Notes under the pieces: model-generated
What the model saw: the letters and a program-made list of their open reading frames with translations, nothing else
Told to the model about the DNA's origin: nothing
Databases searched by the model: none
Shown: piece after piece, positions 6,276-10,428 of the stretch
How positions within the stretch are numbered: position 1 is the stretch's first letter
How the letters are laid out: each line of letters begins with the position of its first letter
From: MnTg04 sp036443455
Lineage (GTDB): Bacteria > Pseudomonadota > Gammaproteobacteria > Steroidobacterales > MnTg04
NCBI GenBank assembly: GCA_036443455.1
Contig: JAZFYI010000119.1
Span: 1-10,428, forward strand
Length of the DNA stretch: 10,428 bases
Direction: 5' to 3'
Position numbers and translations under genes: made by a program

Positions 6276-7952
6276 ATGCAGGCAAGCTCCAGCATCGGCG
6301 AAGTGAGTCGTCCGGCCCCGACAAAAGCTGCTCCGACTACGCCGGTTCCCCGTCAGGACGCCGACGAACTCAGTTGGAGAATTCTGCAGCTACTGAATGT
6401 ATTTCGGGTCCTGGTTGCGGTATTGCTGTTGACGCTTTTTGCCAGCACCGATCAACCCAGGATTTTCGGCGCCCAGTACCCGACGCTGTTCGTTGCGATC
6501 TGTGGCTTGTACCTGGGAATCGGCATCAGCAACATGGCTGCGGTAGCGCGCCGCTGGCCATCGCGAATCTCCCAGGTATCGTGGTCCGTGGCGTTCGATA
6601 TAGCCGTAATCACGGCATTGAGCCATGCCAGCGGCGGCATCAGTTCCGGCCTGGCCAACCTGCTGATCATTGTCATCGGCGCCAGCGCGCTGGTCCTGCC
6701 GAGAAAAAGAACCCTGCTGGCCGGGTCTTTGGCGGTGCTGGCAATACTCGGGGACCAGGCATGGATATTCCTCGACACACCGCCGCTCGCCAAGGACTTT
6801 ACCGCGGCCGGATTGCTCAGCGGAATTATCCTGACCATGGCCTTGTTGATGGATCCGGTGGCGCGCCGGATACAGGAAACGGAAGCCCTGGCCAGACAAC
6901 GCGGCGTCGACCTGGCGAACCTCGCGGAACTGAACCAGTACATCGTCCAGCATTTGCGGGAAAGCATCGTCGTCGTGGACAAGGATAACCAGGTTCGGCT
7001 GATGAATGCCTCAGCAGCCAGCATCCTGGGCTCACCGCGCCGCCGGCCCGCGAGGCACTTGTCCGAAGTCTCGCCGCGGCTGTACATGTTGCTAAAAGCC
7101 TGGCGGCGGAACCCGGAAGAATTCCGCCAGGCGCAACCTTCGTTTATCGCCGCCGATGGGGATCGCGTGATCAACCCACAGTTTGCGCCGTTGCGGGAAA
7201 GCGGTGGCGACGCGATGCTGATTTTCCTCGAAGACACCAGCATGCTGGCGGAAAAAGTTCAGCAATCGAAACTCGCTTCACTGGGCCGGCTGACCGCCAG
7301 CATCGCCCATGAAGTCCGTAATCCGGTAGGCGCAATGAGCCATGCGGCCCAGTTGCTCAGGGAATCCGCGGTCATGACCAGCACCGAGCGGCGGCTGACC
7401 GACATCATCCATACCAATGGACAAAGAGTCAGCCAGATCATCGACAACATACTGCAATTGTCCAGCCGTGACACCACGGCGCCGGAGAGGCTGCAACTCG
7501 AACACTGGGTGAGCGATTTTGCCGATGAGTTCAGCCAGACCCAGCAGGTGGACCGCACGCGTTTACAGGTTGCCAGCGAAGGCCCGGCCCCCGAGGTGCA
7601 GATCGATCCCGGCCATTTGCACCAGGTGCTGTGGAACCTGTGCGAAAACGCAATCAAGTACGCCTGTCCCGACGATGGGCCGATCGACCTGAAGATCGGC
7701 CGCTTGCGCGGCTCCGAACGTCCTTACCTCGAGGTCGGCGACCGCGGCAAAGGCATATCGGAAGCCGATGCCGAGCGTATCTTCGAACCGTTTTTTACCG
7801 GCGAACACGGCGGCACCGGTCTCGGTCTGTTTATTTGCCGTGAACTTTGCGAATGCAACCGGGCGACGCTGATCTACCAGCCGCGACCCGATGGCGGCAG
7901 TATCTTCAGGATTACTTTTTCCGATCCGCAACGCTGGGAGAATAACGCATGA
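6276..7952 (+). CDS. pilS: Type IV pilus two-component sensor histidine kinase PilS
   Basis: 558 residues. After a soluble, proline-rich start (about 1-34), hydrophobic stretches at roughly 36-56, 69-90, 100-116, 124-142, 148-166 and 176-192 fit the six-helix membrane domain of PilS. A PAS-like segment follows (about 218-320: ESIVVVDKDNQVRLMNASAA). The HisKA H-box SIAHEVRNPVGAM carries the phospho-accepting H345. The ATPase domain has the N-box with N458 (NLCENAIKYA), DRGKGI at 489-494 and GGTGLGLF at 512-519, so it looks catalytically complete. PilS phosphorylates PilR and, in Pseudomonas aeruginosa, senses PilA in the inner membrane. ATG 6276 is chosen over the upstream frame opening at 6198 because TGAGG sits 5 bases before it and the promoter lies between. 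It overlaps pilR by ATGA. Confidence 0.93.
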   Translation: MQASSSIGEVSRPAPTKAAPTTPVPRQDADELSWRILQLLNVFRVLVAVLLLTLFASTDQPRIFGAQYPTLFVAICGLYLGIGISNMAAVARRWPSRISQVSWSVAFDIAVITALSHASGGISSGLANLLIIVIGASALVLPRKRTLLAGSLAVLAILGDQAWIFLDTPPLAKDFTAAGLLSGIILTMALLMDPVARRIQETEALARQRGVDLANLAELNQYIVQHLRESIVVVDKDNQVRLMNASAASILGSPRRRPARHLSEVSPRLYMLLKAWRRNPEEFRQAQPSFIAADGDRVINPQFAPLRESGGDAMLIFLEDTSMLAEKVQQSKLASLGRLTASIAHEVRNPVGAMSHAAQLLRESAVMTSTERRLTDIIHTNGQRVSQIIDNILQLSSRDTTAPERLQLEHWVSDFADEFSQTQQVDRTRLQVASEGPAPEVQIDPGHLHQVLWNLCENAIKYACPDDGPIDLKIGRLRGSERPYLEVGDRGKGISEADAERIFEPFFTGEHGGTGLGLFICRELCECNRATLIYQPRPDGGSIFRITFSDPQRWENNA

Positions 7953-9277
7953 ATCAGCCAACCGCGCTGGTCATCGACGACGAGCCCGATATCCGCGAAT
8001 TGCTGAGCCTGACTTTGCAACAGATGGATATCCAGACCCGGACCGCGGCCGACCTGGCCGAAGCGCGCGCACTGTTGCTCAAAAAACCGTTCGACCTGTG
8101 TTTTACCGACATGAAATTACCCGATGGCAGTGGCCTGGACCTGGTCGAGTGGATGCAGGAACAGACGCCGAATACGCCGGTGGCGGTCATCACCGCGCAC
8201 GGCAATGTCGAGACCGCGGTCCGGGCGCTCAAGGCGGGCGCCTTCGACTTCGTATCGAAACCGCTGAATCTCGATAACCTGCGCAAAATGGTCAAAACGG
8301 CGCTGCGCCTGCGCAGCGACCGAAAGGCGGTCGGCGAAATTCACGCTACCAACCTGATCGGCGATTCCGCCGCCATGCAGGGCGTGCGCGACCTGGTTGC
8401 CAAGGTCACCCGCAGCCAGGCGCCGGTCCATATTTGCGGCGAGTCCGGGACCGGCAAGGAATTGGTCGCGGTCATGATCCACGAATCCGGGCCGCGGCGT
8501 GACGGTCCGTTCGTACCGGTCAATTGCGGTGCCATACCGAGCGAATTGATGGAGAGCGAATTCTTCGGGCACAAGAAAGGGTCGTTTACCGGTGCGGTCG
8601 CCGACAAACCCGGCCTTTTTCAAAGCGCGGAAGGCGGAACGCTGTTCCTCGACGAGGTGGCGGAGTTGCCGCTGCACATGCAGGTCAAACTTCTGCGGGT
8701 GATCCAGGAAAAATCCGTGCGCCCGGTCGGCAGCGAGCGTGAAGTGCCGGTGGATGTTCGCGTGCTCAGCTCGACCCACCGCAACCTGGCGGAACTGGTG
8801 GCGACGGGGGAATTCAGGGAAGATCTTTTTTACCGCATCCATGTCATCGAGCTGCATGTTCCGCCGCTAAGAGACCGGGGCAGCGATATCCTGCAGCTAT
8901 CCCGTTTTATCCTGGCCCGGCTGGCCGAGCAGATGGGCCTGCCCGTACCGGCGCTCGATAGCGATGCCGAGTCGGCCCTGCTGGCGCACCCGTTCCCGGG
9001 CAATGTACGTGAACTGGAGAACCTGCTGGAAAGGGCGCTTACCCTGAACAGCGGCGACACCATCGGCGCGTCAGATCTGCAGCTGGATCCCGGTAGCGCG
9101 AAGCCGCCTATAGAACCGGACAGCAGCAAGCTGGGCAGTCAGCTCGAGGGCATCGAGCGCGAAGCCATCGTCAAGGCGCTGGAGCAAACCCGCTACAACA
9201 AGACCCGGGCCGCGAAACTGCTCGGCATCAGCTTCCGGGCGCTGCGTTACCGGATCAAGAAGCTGAAAATCGAATAG
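7949..9277 (+). CDS. pilR: Sigma-54-dependent response regulator PilR
   Basis: 442 residues in the NtrC-like order. The receiver domain (about 5-118) has acidic D10-D11-E12 (VIDDEPD), phosphorylation site D54 (CFTDMKLPDG) and K104. The AAA+ domain (about 135-375) has Walker A GESGTGKE at 164-171, the sigma-54 contact loop as GSFTGA at 211-216, Walker B TLFLDEV and the NVRELEN segment. The C-terminal Fis-type helix-turn-helix is NKTRAAKLLGISFRALRYRI at about 417-436. It is the cognate regulator of PilS and activates pilA from a sigma-54 promoter, one of which lies 205 bases downstream of its stop. The contact loop has Ser where many members have Ala (GAFTGA). Start ATG 7949 overlaps the pilS stop. 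Confidence 0.96.
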   Translation: MNQPTALVIDDEPDIRELLSLTLQQMDIQTRTAADLAEARALLLKKPFDLCFTDMKLPDGSGLDLVEWMQEQTPNTPVAVITAHGNVETAVRALKAGAFDFVSKPLNLDNLRKMVKTALRLRSDRKAVGEIHATNLIGDSAAMQGVRDLVAKVTRSQAPVHICGESGTGKELVAVMIHESGPRRDGPFVPVNCGAIPSELMESEFFGHKKGSFTGAVADKPGLFQSAEGGTLFLDEVAELPLHMQVKLLRVIQEKSVRPVGSEREVPVDVRVLSSTHRNLAELVATGEFREDLFYRIHVIELHVPPLRDRGSDILQLSRFILARLAEQMGLPVPALDSDAESALLAHPFPGNVRELENLLERALTLNSGDTIGASDLQLDPGSAKPPIEPDSSKLGSQLEGIEREAIVKALEQTRYNKTRAAKLLGISFRALRYRIKKLKIE

Positions 9278-9315
9278 CCTGGCCGACATACACAGCCGGC
9301 GAGCCGCCCGCTATT

Positions 9316-9372
9316 TGACAGAATCACCGTCTGCGAAAACCGACCAGGTGACGGAATTTGTCAGATTCTGAC
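9316..9372. promoter_or_regulatory. Candidate PilR binding sites upstream of pilA
   Basis: TGACAGAAT (9316-9324) and TGACGGAAT (9349-9357) are near-direct repeats, and a perfect 6-1-6 palindrome GTCAGA-T-TCTGAC lies at 9360-9372. They contain TGTC/GACA cores like those reported for P. aeruginosa PilR sites. They lie about 110-165 bases upstream of the sigma-54 promoter, the usual enhancer distance, with an AT-rich tract (about 9425-9480) between that could bend or bind IHF. The sequence match is seen; binding is inferred. Confidence 0.4.
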
Positions 9373-9481
9373 GCGAGGCGGCCACAGATTGGGACGGTTG
9401 ACCCACCCGGATGCTCCTGTTTCTCGCCAAATAATTATTTTTTCTTTCTAATTCAGTTGCTTAAGAAGTTGCTGGTTTTTT

Positions 9482-9498
9482 TGGCATGGGGATTGCAA
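9482..9498 (+). promoter_or_regulatory. Sigma-54 (RpoN) promoter of pilA
   Basis: TGGCATGGGGATTGCAA matches the -24/-12 consensus TGGCACG-N4-TTGCW closely. The invariant GG (9483-9484) and GC (9495-9496) have exactly 10 bases between them. The transcript start should be near 9508, giving a leader of about 44 bases before the pilA ATG. Context agrees: pilR, a sigma-54 activator, is just upstream. Confidence 0.87.
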
Positions 9499-9551
9499 CT
9501 ATAGGGGCAGCCATTTGGCCGTTTTATATAAACCGCTCCAAGGAGATAGAA

Positions 9552-10037
9552 ATGAAAAAGATCCAACAGGGTTTTACCCTTATCGAACTGATGATCGTGG
9601 TCGCGATTATCGGCATCCTGGCCGCGATTGCTATCCCGGCGTATCAGGATTACACCATTCGCGCGCAGGTGACCGAAGGTCTGAACCTGTCGGCAGCTTT
9701 GAAGGCTTCTGTATCTGAAGAATTTGCAGATTCGGGCCTTTGGCCGGTCAACCTGGCTGCGCTTGGCATCCTCAACTCGCCGTCCGGCAGGTATGTTGCC
9801 AGCCTGATTTTGACCACTGGTACGATCAGCGTTACTTATGGTAACGACGCCAACGCGACACTGGTGCTGACCCCGCTACTGACGATCAAGCCGTGGGTCA
9901 GCGCCAATCTGGATGTGGTCTGGGCGTGCGGAAACTCCGGCCAGCCTGCTGGTACTACTGAAGCGGTCACTGGTGCTTCGGCGACCATCGCAACAACCGT
10001 TCTGAACAAGTACATGCCGTCTGCTTGCCGACCATAA
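9552..10037 (+). CDS. pilA: Type IV pilus major pilin PilA
   Basis: 161-residue prepilin with the short basic leader MKKIQQG, cut by PilD before F8, then FTLIELMIVVAIIGILAAIA with Glu at mature position 5 and Pro at 22 (IAIPAY). The long N-terminal helix continues through QDYTIRAQVTEGLNLSAALK. The globular part ends with a cysteine pair, C126 (VWACGNS) and C159 (PSACRP), which should form the C-terminal disulfide loop. ATG 9552 is preferred over an in-frame ATG at 9486 because AAGGAG (9540-9545) lies 6 bases before it, it gives the canonical leader, and the earlier ATG lies within the sigma-54 promoter. Monocistronic: promoter at 9482-9498, terminator at 10079-10109. PilA polymerises into pili for twitching, attachment and often DNA uptake. 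Confidence 0.95.
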   Translation: MKKIQQGFTLIELMIVVAIIGILAAIAIPAYQDYTIRAQVTEGLNLSAALKASVSEEFADSGLWPVNLAALGILNSPSGRYVASLILTTGTISVTYGNDANATLVLTPLLTIKPWVSANLDVVWACGNSGQPAGTTEAVTGASATIATTVLNKYMPSACRP

Positions 10038-10078
10038 ATACTTGTCTGAACACAATCTGGTTTTATACCGGACACAGG

Positions 10079-10109
10079 AAACCCCTCTTTCGAGGGGTTT
10101 TCTTTTTTT
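10079..10109 (+). terminator. Rho-independent terminator of pilA
   Basis: Perfect stem AAACCCCTC (10079-10087) and GAGGGGTTT (10092-10100) with a TTTC loop, followed by TC and seven T. It lies 42 bases after the pilA stop and separates pilA from the second prepilin gene. Confidence 0.93.
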
Positions 10110-10142
10110 AGCCCCATCGATCCCAAACGACACACATAGGCA

Positions 10143-10165
10143 AAATCGGCCGAAATCGGCTGATT
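10143..10165. repeat. Short direct and inverted repeat between the two pilin genes
   Basis: AAATCGGC occurs at 10143-10150 and again at 10153-10160, 10 bases apart. AAATCGGCC and GGCTGATTT also form an 8-of-9 inverted repeat. One helical turn spacing would suit an operator, or this may be a small hairpin. No protein is assigned. The rest of 10110-10228 shows no convincing promoter. Confidence 0.3.
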
Positions 10166-10228
10166 TCTGTTTTCGCCAACTCGTTATTTAAGGTAGCTTT
10201 AACGGTCTCCATTTTTGCCGGGGCCAGA

Positions 10229-10428
10229 ATGCTCGAGAATCGCCAACAGGGTTTCACCATCATCGAAATGGTGCTGGTTTTCGTCGTGCTGGCCGTAGTC
10301 GCAGGACTGCTGGCGCTGGCGGTGGATGTATACCGGGTTCGCGGCCAGGTCGGCCACAGCCTGGAGGCGGCGCAACCCGCCCGGGAAGTGCTGGAGCGAT
10401 TCTTCCTGGATACGGGCCGCGCGCCGCT
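10229..10428 (+). CDS. Divergent type IV prepilin-like protein, N-terminal part (runs off window)
   Basis: ATG 10229 opens a frame to the window edge (66 codons). It begins MLENRQQGFTIIEMVLVF, a type III prepilin signal: leader ending in Gly, then F-T-I-I-E with Glu at mature position 5, then a hydrophobic helix (VLVFVVLAVVAGLLALAV). Beyond the helix, VYRVRGQVGHSLEAAQPARE parallels the PilA segment AYQDYTIRAQVTEGLNLSAA, and DTGRAP parallels DSGLWP, so it looks like a diverged paralogue of pilA. The helix lacks the Pro at mature position 22 that PilA has, and carries Asp in that neighbourhood (AVDVY). A weak purine stretch (GGGGCCAGA) precedes the ATG. It could be a minor pilin, a pseudopilin or a specialised second pilin; the missing C-terminus would decide. 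Confidence 0.85.
   Translation, partial: MLENRQQGFTIIEMVLVFVVLAVVAGLLALAVDVYRVRGQVGHSLEAAQPAREVLERFFLDTGRAP

Noticed and set aside
8117..8857. A 246-codon minus-strand frame opposite pilR
   Set aside because: It is antisense to the receiver and AAA+ domains of PilR, all of whose motifs are intact.
9486..9551. Upstream in-frame start that would extend PilA by 22 residues
   Set aside because: That ATG lies within the sigma-54 promoter, upstream of the predicted transcript start, and would put 29 residues ahead of the prepilin cleavage site. The ATG at 9552 has a good ribosome binding site.

Overview
The window looks like a chromosomal core-gene region of a gammaproteobacterium of moderately high GC. 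The protein families and their order (pgeF-rluD | bamD | nadE-sucD-sucC | pilS-pilR-pilA) resemble what I recall from Chromatiales- and Xanthomonadales-type genomes. The sequence alone does not fix the genus. No tRNA, rRNA, CRISPR array, transposase or phage gene is visible.

Layout. Positions 1-1188, minus strand: rluD (23S rRNA pseudouridine synthase) and the first third of pgeF (peptidoglycan editing factor), overlapping by 4 bases. Positions 1189-2392: bamD, the lipoprotein of the outer-membrane beta-barrel assembly machine, on the plus strand and divergent from rluD. It lies between two long imperfect palindromes without transposase genes, 1285-1444 and 2214-2392. Positions 2383-6141, minus strand: a probable operon sucC-sucD-nadE (succinyl-CoA synthetase beta and alpha, then glutamine-dependent NAD+ synthetase). 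Positions 6276-9277, plus strand: pilS-pilR, the sensor kinase and sigma-54 activator of type IV pilus expression, overlapping ATGA. Positions 9278-10110: a well-formed sigma-54 promoter, the major pilin pilA, and a Rho-independent terminator. From 10229 to the window edge: the start of a second, divergent prepilin.

How the genes work together. PilS should phosphorylate PilR, which activates sigma-54 RNA polymerase at the promoter at 9482-9498 to make PilA. The other genes are housekeeping.

The most unusual feature is the pair of palindromes. The first contributes the only standard start codon of bamD and its first six or seven codons, and it carries a 41-codon frame ending in an ATGA overlap with bamD. 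The second has 22-bp perfect terminal repeats and contributes the last two codons and the stop of nadE. The two differ in their arms but share short motifs around the loop, in opposite orientation. I read them as two related MITE-like families that have become parts of essential-gene boundaries.
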